DNA from: Acanthopleura granulata
Taxonomy: Eukaryota > Mollusca > Polyplacophora > Chitonida > Chitonidae
DNA length: 64,000 nucleotides
Assembly: GCA_016165875.1 (NCBI GenBank)
Contig: JABBOT010000014.1
Location: forward strand, 3,834,093 to 3,898,092
Direction: 5' to 3'
A program made the position numbers and the translations under genes. Below the pieces are notes generated by a model that saw only the letters and a list, made by a program, of their open reading frames with translations, did no database searches and was not told the origin of the DNA. Below, in pieces: positions 43,401 to 49,783 of this stretch. Position 1 is the stretch's first letter. Each line of letters starts with the position of its first letter.

Positions 43401-44578
43401 TACTGTCAATCAGTTACGGGTACTACCACTTGAATGGGGAATACATTTACATTAATTTTACATTAATCAACTATTGAGTCAATGGATCAGTTATATCGGT
43501 CTGCTGGATCAAGGCAGAAGACGTAGCTATAGGCAAAGTGTCTGACTTGGTGAAATGAAGATGGTAAAATTTGGGTACATGTACACCTGTAGAAAACGTG
43601 AGCCTGCAAGGGGAGATAATTTACTGATGCTCACAATACAAATGCTGAATACATACATATAATGATTTTTTTTTAATTTTTAGGTTGTTTTGATTTTTTT
43701 AATCACTCATTCTTGCATTTGAGACAGTTATTTGAAGACATGTTACTATTCTGCTCTGTTTGTAACACATAAAGGGTCATATATATTTACAAAAATATTT
43801 TTCTCCCATTGTCATCCACCTGGACTGGTCTGCTGCCCAGTTTAATTGTGGCAAGTAAAATGTGTGTTCACTGGCAAGTAAAGGCATTTTTGATAACAAT
43901 ACTTAAATTTATGACAAAAACAAATAAAACAAAAACTGGCCACTGGTTTATGAAAAGAACAAGTCATTTCTTTGATATGGCTTAAGGCTTCCTTACCAAA
44001 ACTGGCAATCTTGTGGTTTTCTTGTGACAATTCAATACATGCTACTGTTATGTGTTGAGTGAGTGCATATCTAAACCCGTTCAAAAAAAAAATAAATAAA
44101 CTAATACATGATCAAAACCTGGCAGCTGTCACCATTGCCTCAGCTGTCACTTTCCTGTGAATATACATGTATCTGTAGTGCAAGTATATGCAAACAAACA
44201 GCTGTTTATTACAACATTTAAGTTCCCTAACGGTCTAAATGTCAGTTTTGAGCGGTAAGCTTATAGTCATATTGTGACTCACAATGCACAAAAGTTTTGC
44301 TAGCATTCTGTAATCTTAGCACAATTTGTCAAGTCTGAAAAGGCAGCAACCGTACTGTGCACAATGAGTTGTGGTTGTTGCAAAGTGCTGCTCGGCTTCA
44401 CTGTTTACAAATTACATGCCCGTAAATTACATACTCAATATCACGACCAGTGTAAAAGTCTTGTAAAAGTCTTATAATGTTTGAAAAAAACAATACAAAT
44501 GCAAACCTTATGCGCTAATACTGCTAACACAGCTAAGATCAGGAAGCTGACTGTGTCTGAACAACTTTCAATCGCCAT
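25153..44578 (-). CDS. GLB1: Lysosomal acid beta-galactosidase, complete, 17 exons
   Basis: Glycoside hydrolase family 35 enzyme that removes terminal beta-galactose from GM1 ganglioside, keratan sulfate and glycoproteins in the lysosome. Exons, 5' to 3': 44578-44507, 40415-40246, 39799-39649, 39130-39067, 38234-38140, 37490-37307, 37060-37002, 35250-35129, 34624-34584, 33477-33362, 32910-32836, 32184-32089, 30249-30145, 29210-29076, 28097-27991, 26396-26258, 25428-25153. All phases agree and give 668 aa (human 677). A signal peptide occupies residues 1-24. The GH35 signature [14 protein letters not shown] spans an exon junction and has acid/base Glu188; [13 protein letters not shown] holds the nucleophile Glu269. 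[41 protein letters not shown] and [11 protein letters not shown] follow GLB1 rather than the GLB1L2/L3 paralogues. Convergent with SPR and divergent from KIF5. Confidence 0.95.
25515..26145. repeat. ~40 bp minisatellite in GLB1 intron 16
   Basis: About 14 units of TGTGGAAATTTTACCACCTC plus CTGATGATGGAAAAATAATA. The units at 25846-26110 are almost identical and the outer ones degenerate, as expected of an array growing from the inside. It fills most of the intron between exons 16 and 17. Confidence 0.93.
26258..26396 (-). CDS. GLB1: GLB1 exon 16
   Basis: Residues 531-577, phase 2 start, donor TCAAAG/GTAAAA. Includes [18 protein letters not shown], equivalent to the human AFYMGNFSIPSG region. 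Confidence 0.92.
27090..27480. repeat. ~54 bp tandem repeat in GLB1 intron 15
   Basis: About five good units containing GACTTGACCTGTCAGACAAA and TGTCAAGGACAAGATATGAC, with degenerate copies on the left. The unit length is a multiple of three, which produces a false 118-codon minus-strand ORF (27189-27545). Confidence 0.9.
27560..27770 (-). mobile_element. tRNA-derived SINE, diverged
   Basis: On the minus strand the 3' domain landmarks (AGTGAGATATTCTTAAG, AATCAAAGCAATAAAATAA) remain while the head is decayed. Lies in GLB1 intron 15. Confidence 0.5.
27991..28097 (-). CDS. GLB1: GLB1 exon 15
   Basis: Residues 496-530 plus two bases. Starts [10 protein letters not shown] (human GLVSNLTLSS) with an N-glycosylation sequon NVT. 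Donor ATAAA/GTAAGA. Confidence 0.92.
28149..28173. repeat. TA microsatellite
   Basis: A run of TA dinucleotides in GLB1 intron 14, just upstream (minus-strand sense) of exon 15. Confidence 0.9.
28420..28525 (+). mobile_element. SINE 3' fragment
   Basis: Only the 3' domain survives: GGTTTCCTCTGCCACTG, AAATGAAATGTTCTTGTG and GGATCAAATAAA. Lies in GLB1 intron 14. Confidence 0.65.
29076..29210 (-). CDS. GLB1: GLB1 exon 14
   Basis: Residues 451-495, phase 0 at both ends. Contains [19 protein letters not shown], matching the human LDLLVENMGRVNYG segment. Confidence 0.93.
29348..29496 (+). mobile_element. SINE, 5' truncated
   Basis: Begins near GATCGTACACGGGAAG and runs through CTCTGCCCGGGTTCCATAAT and AGTGAAATATTCTTGAG to AATCAAATAAG. 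Lies in GLB1 intron 13. Confidence 0.75.
30145..30249 (-). CDS. GLB1: GLB1 exon 13
   Basis: Residues 416-450, phase 0. Contains [11 protein letters not shown] and [10 protein letters not shown], matching the human YGFVLYRTTL and HDRAYVAVDG segments. Confidence 0.92.
30405..30760 (+). mobile_element. Second SINE family, near full length
   Basis: Head GCCTGGTGGTCAGAGCATCT, then GTACCAAAGACTTTAAAACT and CGCTTGGCGCTCAGCACTGA, like the copy at 22386. It ends near ACTTAAAACCCCAAACATAC and a CATA-rich tail. Lies in GLB1 intron 12. Confidence 0.7.
31840..32080. repeat. Degenerate AAATA-rich simple repeat
   Basis: Interrupted AAATAAATA and AAACACAAA words over about 240 bases in GLB1 intron 12, close to exon 12. 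Confidence 0.7.
32089..32184 (-). CDS. GLB1: GLB1 exon 12
   Basis: Residues 384-415, phase 0. Contains [15 protein letters not shown], matching human GPIKSLYPLTFIQV. Confidence 0.92.
32248..32430. mobile_element. TA-flanked TIR MITE
   Basis: CTGTGAATGACCCAAAAACG at the left end and ACTTTATTTAGGG at the right, both flanked by TA. The interior matches the family (TAAAATCAAAAGAACTCCCA). Lies in GLB1 intron 11. Confidence 0.65.
32836..32910 (-). CDS. GLB1: GLB1 exon 11
   Basis: Residues 359-383, phase 0. Contains [15 protein letters not shown], matching human GPIPPSTPKFAYGKV. Confidence 0.92.
32950..33075 (-). mobile_element. SINE fragment joined to second family
   Basis: Minus-strand common-SINE central block (CCCACGTG..GGCAACCAGCAGATGG, CACCATATTGC), joined directly at about 33080 to a plus-strand 3' piece of the second family (GGTGTCTTCGGCATGATATT through CATACATACATAC). 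The composite lies in GLB1 intron 10. Confidence 0.55.
33080..33232 (+). mobile_element. Second SINE family, 3' fragment
   Basis: Shares GTGTCTTCGGCATGATATTC and the ACTTTGGCGACATGGAC stretch with the copy at 30405, ending in a CATA-rich tail. Confidence 0.55.
33362..33477 (-). CDS. GLB1: GLB1 exon 10
   Basis: Residues 320-358. Contains [18 protein letters not shown], a hallmark of the GLB1 catalytic barrel's end. Phase 1 start, donor TCTAGA/GTAAGC. Confidence 0.94.
33990..34243 (-). mobile_element. tRNA-derived SINE, near full length
   Basis: Complete from the minus-strand head (GGGGGCTTCCGTGGCTCAGT) to the AATCAAATAAATAAATAAAT tail, in GLB1 intron 9. Among the least diverged copies in the window. 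Confidence 0.85.
34584..34624 (-). CDS. GLB1: GLB1 exon 9 (41 bp)
   Basis: Very short exon encoding [13 protein letters not shown] with split codons at both ends. It matches human LYMFIGGTNFAYWN. Acceptor TTTTTTTTCAG, donor G/GTAAGT. Confidence 0.93.
35129..35250 (-). CDS. GLB1: GLB1 exon 8 (nucleophile)
   Basis: Residues 266-305 plus two bases. [14 protein letters not shown] carries the catalytic nucleophile Glu269. Human has Asn where this has Cys267. Donor AACAT/GTCAGT chosen because it restores NIYMYHGG with exon 9. Confidence 0.94.
35304..35536 (-). mobile_element. TA-flanked TIR MITE, reference copy
   Basis: A 233 bp element with termini CCCTAAATGGCCTCAAATTT and AAATTTTAGGCCATTTACAG (inverted, ~24 bases), flanked by TA on both sides. 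A mariner/Tc1-like non-autonomous element in GLB1 intron 7. Its segment TGACATTAATTTGCCTCTGA is the ancestor-like single unit of the array at 17986. Confidence 0.75.
37002..37060 (-). CDS. GLB1: GLB1 exon 7
   Basis: Residues 246-265; [19 protein letters not shown] aligns with human SNITDAFLSQRKCEPKGPL. Phase 1 start, donor TTTG/GTGAGT. Confidence 0.92.
37307..37490 (-). CDS. GLB1: GLB1 exon 6 (acid/base)
   Basis: Residues 185-245 plus one base. [19 protein letters not shown] contains acid/base Glu188; also [13 protein letters not shown] and GLYTTVDFG. Acceptor TTTCCCCGCCAG. Confidence 0.96.
37972..38119 (+). mobile_element. SINE, 5' truncated, next to a donor
   Basis: Runs from GACGGTCTGCCAACAACCTG through TCTTCCACCATAATGC and AATGAAATATTCTTGGG to AATCAAATAAATAGATAAAT. 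Its tail ends about 20 bases from the GLB1 exon 5 donor (GT at 38139-38138). Confidence 0.8.
38140..38234 (-). CDS. GLB1: GLB1 exon 5
   Basis: Residues 153-184. Contains [17 protein letters not shown] and GGPIITVQ, the first half of the GH35 signature. Phase 1 start. Confidence 0.95.
38381..38513. mobile_element. Hairpin element in GLB1 intron 4
   Basis: GTTTTACGTCTAGATTTCAC plus ACTTAGATTT reappears inverted as AAATCTAAGCGTAAAATCTA plus GACATAAAAC, a ~30-base stem with few mismatches. TAAATCTAAG-like words continue through 38800, so a larger decayed family member is possible. Confidence 0.6.
38905..39055. repeat. ~20 bp tandem repeat in GLB1 intron 4
   Basis: Six or seven degenerate units of TTCTAATGATGTAAGACWGG, ending about 12 bases from the exon 4 donor. 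Confidence 0.8.
39067..39130 (-). CDS. GLB1: GLB1 exon 4
   Basis: Residues 132-152 plus one base: [20 protein letters not shown], matching human GGLPAWLLEKESILLRSSD. Acceptor TACTTTTCAG. Confidence 0.93.
39155..39395. mobile_element. PIF/Harbinger-like MITE beside an acceptor
   Basis: A 241 bp element with GGCCATCCTTCAAA and TTTTAAGGATGGCC termini, flanked exactly by TTA (39152-39154 and 39396-39398). Sibling of 15503-15753. On the minus strand its end lies about 22 bases upstream of the GLB1 exon 4 acceptor. Confidence 0.8.
39649..39799 (-). CDS. GLB1: GLB1 exon 3
   Basis: Residues 81-131. Contains [35 protein letters not shown] and an NFT sequon. Phase 2 start. Confidence 0.95.
40246..40415 (-). 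CDS. GLB1: GLB1 exon 2
   Basis: Residues 25-80 plus two bases. [19 protein letters not shown] and YWRDRLEKM are nearly human-identical. The acceptor TTTTATCGCAG is placed by homology with the human exon 2 start. The frame happens to stay open upstream into the intron. Confidence 0.95.
40690..41250. repeat. ~38-42 bp minisatellite in GLB1 intron 1
   Basis: About 14 units of AAGCTTAACCATCCGAATCC plus CTTAGACCAGGGAGCTAAAA. The unit length varies through the poly-A run. AAGCTT lies in every unit. Confidence 0.95.
41251..41660. repeat. Degenerate ~60 bp repeat, continuation
   Basis: Seven looser units (CTTAACCTTCAATCCATGTA, GAGAGCCCATTATACAGGAG) share the CTTAACC and GGAGCTA words with the neighbouring minisatellite. 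They look like the older, longer form from which it expanded. Confidence 0.8.
42301..42637. repeat. 54 bp direct repeat flanking a SINE
   Basis: CTGATTGTTTCATGTAAAGC and following bases (42301-42354) recur with a few changes at 42585-42637, on either side of the SINE. Far too long for an ordinary SINE target-site duplication. Confidence 0.7.
42355..42584 (-). mobile_element. tRNA-derived SINE
   Basis: Minus-strand head GGGCTTCCGTGACTCAGTTG with a near-canonical A-box and B-box region GTGAGTTCAAGTCCAGCTC, then the central domain. About 40 bases of the 3' domain are deleted. GLB1 intron 1. Confidence 0.8.
42940..43000. promoter_or_regulatory. Two CACGTG E-boxes in GLB1 intron 1
   Basis: Perfect CACGTG at 42944-42949 and 42993-42998, 49 bases apart, in a CpG-richer island (about 42840-43270) within otherwise AT-rich sequence. 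Regulatory role is inferred. Confidence 0.35.
43117..43200 (+). other. Small ORF/possible first exon antisense to GLB1 intron 1
   Basis: A GCCATGG start opens 27 codons ending in TGA. The peptide has a hydrophobic stretch ([15 protein letters not shown]). A strong GG/GTAAGT donor lies inside it at about 43149. It could be the first exon of an unseen transcript or chance; no downstream exon found. Confidence 0.2.
43201..44506. other. GLB1 intron 1, distal part: nothing else seen
   Basis: Low-complexity T-rich and A-rich stretches; the ORF at 43842-44084 has no motif or splice support. Confidence 0.3.
44507..44578 (-). CDS. GLB1: GLB1 exon 1 (signal peptide)
   Basis: The start ACAAAATGGCG has a good initiation context and opens 24 codons with a hydrophobic core ([13 protein letters not shown]). 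It ends CATAAG/GTTTGC in phase 0, exactly as exon 2 needs. The donor's +3 T is weak. Chosen over an in-frame methionine in the exon 2 read-through because it supplies a clean signal peptide, matches the human exon structure and sits next to E-boxes. Confidence 0.85.
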
Positions 44579-44593
44579 TTTGTACCGCCTTGA

Positions 44594-44618
44594 GTCACAT
44601 GAGCGCAGGCCACATGAC
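44594..44618 (-). promoter_or_regulatory. Paired CACATG E-boxes (M-box/CLEAR-like)
   Basis: On the minus strand GTCATGTGGC and CTCATGTGAC (cores at 44611-44616 and 44596-44601) lie 15 bases apart and about 18 and 33 bases before the GLB1 ATG. TCATGTGA is a known site of MITF/TFEB-class bHLH-Zip factors, which drive lysosomal genes in vertebrates. Function here is inferred. Confidence 0.5.
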
Positions 44619-44849
44619 TACTTAATTTATGAGGTTCCCAGCGGTGTGCTTCAACGGTCGTAAAACGTTTGATGCGTACTTGATGAACCAAGAAAATGAA
44701 ATATATAATACATCAATAAAATAACATATCTTTCATAAAATTAATTTTCATCTTAGTGAATTTATTTGCTTTAATTTACAACCAACGGTACGATGTTGAA
44801 ATTAAGGCGATCCAGATATATCAAAGAGAAAATAAATAAATATTTTATA

Positions 44850-44982
44850 TATTTTTTTTATTTATTTGATTGGTGCTTTACGTCGTACTCAAGAATATTT
44901 CACTTATACGCCGGGGCAGCAAAAAACCGGGCAGAGCCCGGGGGAAGCTCGCGACCATCCGCAAGTTGCTGGCGGACCTTCA
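44850..44982 (-). mobile_element. SINE, 5' truncated
   Basis: Minus-strand 3' half: GGTCCGCCAGCAACTTGCGG through AGTGAAATATTCTTGAG to AATCAAATAAATAAAAAAAA. Lies about 270 bases upstream of GLB1. Confidence 0.8.
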
Positions 44983-46246
44983 ATATATAAATAGATACAG
45001 GGAAATAAAACTTAGTAGTAAGTCTATAAATTAACGAAATAACAGCCAATTAACCATATAGACCTAAATCAAAGATCACTCCTCCCAGCATCTATGGCTA
45101 TGCGGATGGAAAAAGCCATTTACTGATTTTGTTCTTAATCCAGTCTACGTTTATCTCAGTGTGTATGGTCAAATAAAAATATATTTTTTGAGGCATACTT
45201 AGAAGGTTTTTCAGAAACAAGAAAATGAAAAATTAAATACTACTAAAAGCGTTAGAGGCCCATGAACACGGTAAATGACTTGTACCAACGCTCATGACAA
45301 ACTTGCAAATATTAAGAAAGAAAGTTATGGGGTGTTATACACTATATATATATACACTTCACCTCCAGCACGTTGCCCAATTTTTGGCTTATATGCAACT
45401 TTGGAAAATACAGTCTCTTATAACACATTTCATTGCGGTGTTCATCCCTGAGTCCAGTGATACCAATAGGTCTTCGTTCTAAATCCATATAACCGTCGAA
45501 AACTAATAAAGACAAAAATCTTCGGACATTTATTTCTTAAGTAAGTAGGCCTAGACCGGGACTGATTTTTCATAAATACGCGGAGGTAACGCTAGCTCTG
45601 TAGATTCTGTAGTTCTGTAGTTTTCTGGACATTCATGCAAACAATGGTAGATTGTTTCTCATAGTACAATACAGTTAAGTTAGTAACTGCAGCTCATCTC
45701 TTCAAGTTGGAGGTCATTATCAGTGGAATAGCACAAATTCTGGTCGGACGGGTGTCATGCAGCATAATGTGACAGTGTCATATATGTGTGATGGCCTCGA
45801 CATGGTAATACAGTGAGGCATCACTATGAATATATGTGTCGGGGTTGATCCAACAGTTTTAACGTTCGAGCCGATGCAGTATAGCCTACAGTTGCCTATT
45901 ATAGCCCCAGCTTCTATATACCATGCACTTTATGGCCTTGGAGGAATTCTTAGTTGTTCTAGTTAATCTGCTTCATTTGCAGTAAACAAAGTGACAGTCA
46001 ACCTAATGATTTTTTTTAATTAAAATACACGTTGCGTATCCGGCATATTAAAGTTAAAAGTTGGAATCCTCGGATTCTAGTTAGTTTTACGTGCATTAAA
46101 ACCTTCAGAGCAACTTCTTGGTAGTACTAGATATAAAGAATTCTGGTGGATTCTATCTGAATTAATTAGAATTTGGTGAAACAAAAATTACGAACATGAA
46201 GACCTGGTATATACATATAGAGCTATGAATGTAGACATTGTCATGA
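44983..46246. other. Intergenic, nothing recognised
   Basis: AT-rich sequence between the divergent GLB1 and KIF5 starts. No exon, tRNA or repeat family noted. Confidence 0.3.
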
Positions 46247-46376
46247 TTGTGAATAAAAAATAGAGGATATTGTAAAGTGAATGTTGAATACCATAAATAT
46301 TGTTCCACTGACAGGTGTCACGAGAACAATATTAATGGTATTCAACCATCAATGTGCTATATTCTGTTTATTATTT
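46247..46376. mobile_element. Short foldback element
   Basis: GTTGAATACCATAAATATTG (from 46283) is inverted as CAATATTAATGGTATTCAAC (to 46346), a ~23-base stem with one mismatch and an 18-base loop. The flanks to 46247 and 46376 pair more loosely. MITE-like, or possibly a structured RNA if transcribed. Confidence 0.55.
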
Positions 46377-47554
46377 ATACTCTAACAGTATCATGATTTT
46401 GTGTACTTTAAAGAGATTTCGGCCTTTTATCTAGCCGTAGGCGGTCTCTGACACGCCAAGAGCGTGGAGTTGTGAACGTCACTGTTTATACGACGTTGTG
46501 TCTTCTTGCATAACGTGAGAATGTAGCAGTTGACTAAACTTGCATTATGACGTCATTTCGTTGAGATCAGATTGAAACTTTAGAAAATAAAATGTTTTTT
46601 TTTTGGCGTCATGACGTCTGAGTGTCGAATATCAAACTGGGATATTTCACTGTAGTGAAAATAAGACTCTTATCAGCGAAGGAAATGCTGGGATTCCTCT
46701 GATGTATAAATAGTAAAAAAATGTCTCTTGTCTAATCGACATATTTTTTCCCCTGTCCCTGAGCTCTGTACAAACATACTAAGTATATAATGACCACATC
46801 TTGCCTGTCCATGCATGCTTGCATGGTCCCCCTCCCATATAGATGCCATTGCATTCTTAATATTGGCCTATCTACAACTGCAAATGTACCACGAGAATTT
46901 GTTAGAATAAATATTAAAATATTGGACTATTGAAAGCACATGTGCCTCTCCCCACAGTCCCACTGTCCCACGGCACCGCTGTTCCACGGTCTCACGGTTC
47001 CATATGTAGGTACATGCCCGCATGCTTGCCATGCATGCTTTTGTTGGATGCTGTGTAATAACCGCACGTCCTGTTCTGATAAAAGTTTATGTAAATTGCA
47101 GGTTCAAGTTAGAAAACTGATCCCATTTGTACATAAAACGGTTTCCTGAATTCTGTCTTTGTCGTTGGTTTCTGTGCGATAATTACTGTTTTTCACATTT
47201 ACTGAGGGATACCAATTCCACGATACATGATATAAATTTTGTATTTTATTATTTCTTATTATTTCGATCCAGAAATCTAAATTGATATGTGCCAATATGT
47301 ATTACCTGCATGGACTAAATACATGTACAGTCATTGGTTAGTCATTACAGAGAGTTTCACTGGCGCTATGTAGGTTAAGGGCCTACTTGGCAGATCGACG
47401 CAAGTATACACGCAGGCCTGCAGGCATCAAATGCATATATACAATACATTTACATTTCAGGGATCAGACTAATATGCACCACACGCGGCTCTGAATTCGC
47501 AGTTCCACAAAAACAGTTATCTTTTTTGAGCGGATTAAGTGCAATCCCACATTA
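46377..47554. other. Intergenic, nothing recognised
   Basis: Several CATGCATGC/GCATGCTTGC words near 46810-47040; otherwise no structure seen. The ORF at 46940-47149 has no support. Confidence 0.3.
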
Positions 47555-48660
47555 TACTAGCCACTCCCAGAGGTGAAATTTTGCTAAATTTTTTTTATTT
47601 CACATTGTTATTCTGCATTCTCCTATCTTTCTTATCATTTAATGATCAAATCCAAATTCGAATTTTAAATACCTTAAATTTGACAAAAAGCATAACATGT
47701 GAACCAAGGCAGTTGTGTTTTCCTAGCTCCCCCTGATTAGGGGGGTGGATTTCCTGCTGTGAATAGACACGCCTCTGGTAAATGTATATTGCCTCCTGCT
47801 ACAAACTTTGCATAGTTGCTTGTAGAGACTACTCGAGCTCACACAACAGCCTTAATCACCCCACCGGGTTGCCATCGGGGAAGGGGTTGTTAAACACATT
47901 CCAGCAGGTTTTCCTCAGGGATGTCGACATAAAATCCCAATTTACGTTTTCATGGAGCATGATAAGTCTTAAAATTTAACATAAGTAGGTTGATATGTTC
48001 ACATCTTAACTCGAGGGCAGGACAATTTAGAGCACTGTGGAAAATCTAACAAATGACACAAGGCGATATGTTATTCAGTATTTCGGTTTTATTCAAACGA
48101 AATGAAACTGAAAATTGCATCATGTATTTTCTTGCAAAAGTTTTAAATAAAACTGAAATACTGAATCACGTATCGCCTTACGTCATTTGTTGGAGTTGCC
48201 ACAGTACTGTCCTTTGTGAAACTTATCGGTGGAAATGGTCCCACAGATTGTTGAAGTCTTTTCTAGTTTTAAAGATATTAATAAAATAACATGAAATATT
48301 AAAAAAATATATACAGTTTTGAAAGTTTTAACTTTGATTGTTCACTCGGAACAATCTAAGATGAATATGAAAAATCTATGGGACCATGTTTTAGTTTACA
48401 TAGTATGTTAGTTACCTGGCCCTAAGAATGGAAAAATGTTGAAAATTTGCAAAAGAATGACATTTTGAAAAACAACACTGATTTTTTTTTTCAAACTCTC
48501 TCTCTTTTTGGATTAATATTTTAGTCAGAAAAATTTTAAGAGCCGGGCTTTTTGGGGATCAGCAGTCGTTTAGCATATTTTTCAGAATATATATACACAT
48601 GGCCAAATTTGATCAATATTTAGGGCTACAGAAGGCAAAATGTGAAATTCTGCATGCGAG
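47555..48660. repeat. Dispersed repeat with nested insertion
   Basis: 47555-48020 and 48425-48660 match consecutive parts of 60835-61530 in the same orientation (shared words include GTGAACCAAGGCAGTTGT, GCCTCTGGTAAATGT, ACACATTCCAGCAGG and GGCAAAATGTGAAATT). About 400 bases, including the hairpin at 48035-48204, interrupt this copy and are absent from the other. Confidence 0.7.
48035..48204. mobile_element. 170 bp hairpin TIR element
   Basis: CTGTGG..AACAAATGAC..AAGGCGATATG..ATTCAGTATTTC on the left is mirrored by GAAATACTGAAT..ACGTATCGCCTT..GTCATTTGTT..CCACAG on the right, a ~60-base stem with a ~50-base loop. The terminus matches the element in SPR intron 2 (16356-16690). Confidence 0.75.
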
Positions 48661-49320
48661 GGGTTCAAGCAGAGGTTCCTGATCACTTGGTAACCTTCAT
48701 CATCTTGCGAGTAGCTTAAACGGGCATTTTTAAACACCCATCAATCCCTGCATATAGGCTCTGGTGCATGGATTCTTTCTGTATTATCTATGCTCGCGTA
48801 TTGCTTTAAGTTATAAACATTACACAGGTAGTGCCATGGATGTACATCCATGACTATAGCGTACGTGAAATTTGTGATATGTAAATTACGTGTGCAGGAA
48901 TTTAAATTCACACATTTATGTGTAAGCAACGAAAAATTATGTCACGATTTGGTCATACAGACTATACGTAAATACATATTGTATTTATAAAACGCAGAAA
49001 GGTCAATATTGATTATGACAACACATCCAATCAATTATTAATGCAGGTAGACCGTGTGCTCATACAAGTATACGCTGTTTCTGTTGTCATTTTGATTTGC
49101 GTCAAAACAAATGCCAAAAATGTGGGGTTTTTTCTGCTATTTCATGATTATGTAAAAACAAAGGGACAACAAAGGATAGTCGTGAAATATTAGACTGGAA
49201 GTTTTTTCTCTCTCAGAATTATGATTCGACATTTCCGATATAAACATTCAATTAAGCACGATGCACATCGGCTTTTCTACAGCCTTCGAATAGCGAAAGC
49301 CCCCATCTCAAGCCTCAAGG
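48661..49320. other. Intergenic upstream of KIF5
   Basis: AT-rich; no exon or element recognised. Confidence 0.3.
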
Positions 49321-49328
49321 TGACGTCA
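49321..49328. promoter_or_regulatory. Consensus CRE palindrome
   Basis: TGACGTCA, 318 bases before the KIF5 ATG, at the edge of a CpG-richer stretch (49321-49650) likely to hold the promoter and 5' UTR. Confidence 0.4.
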
Positions 49329-49550
49329 TTTTCTACCATTCACTCCACAAAATGGAAGTAGACAGATGATGTCTATGGATATCGTGTCGGAATTTTACGT
49401 GTAATTGATATTTTGACGGGTTTTCGTCTCTGATCGCCGATGAAATCGATCTGCTAAACTTCGATTTTGGGCCTTGGCGACTTGTTCGACGAAAATCCTG
49501 TCCGAAACCCGTCATTTTCCAGGCAAAACGTCACCACGGCTATTGCCGGT

Positions 49551-49564
49551 CGGCCATGTTGTAA
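49551..49564 (+). promoter_or_regulatory. Minimal upstream ORF and YY1-like site
   Basis: CGGCCATGTT (reverse complement AACATGGCCG, YY1-like) contains an ATG at 49556 followed by TTG and TAA, a two-codon uORF about 80 bases before the KIF5 start. It acts on translation only if the transcript starts upstream of it. Confidence 0.3.
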
Positions 49565-49645
49565 CCATCAACCAAGGTGCTCGGGTTTATTTTTGACAGA
49601 AGCTCTCCAAACACTTGAAGAAATCGACTGAAATCTAGTTTGGAA

Positions 49646-49783
49646 ATGGCCGCAACAGCAGAGCCACCGGCAGAATGCAACATCAAAGTTATCTGCCGTG
49701 TCCGGCCTTTGAATGCTATTGAGGAGAAGGCAGGGAGCAAATTTATTCTGAAATTTCCTACGGAAGATTCCATTTCCATCGGG
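49646..49783 (+). CDS. KIF5: KIF5 exon 1
   Basis: Residues 1-46, from [18 protein letters not shown] to DSISIG. Donor GGG/GTAGGT, phase 0. Confidence 0.95.
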
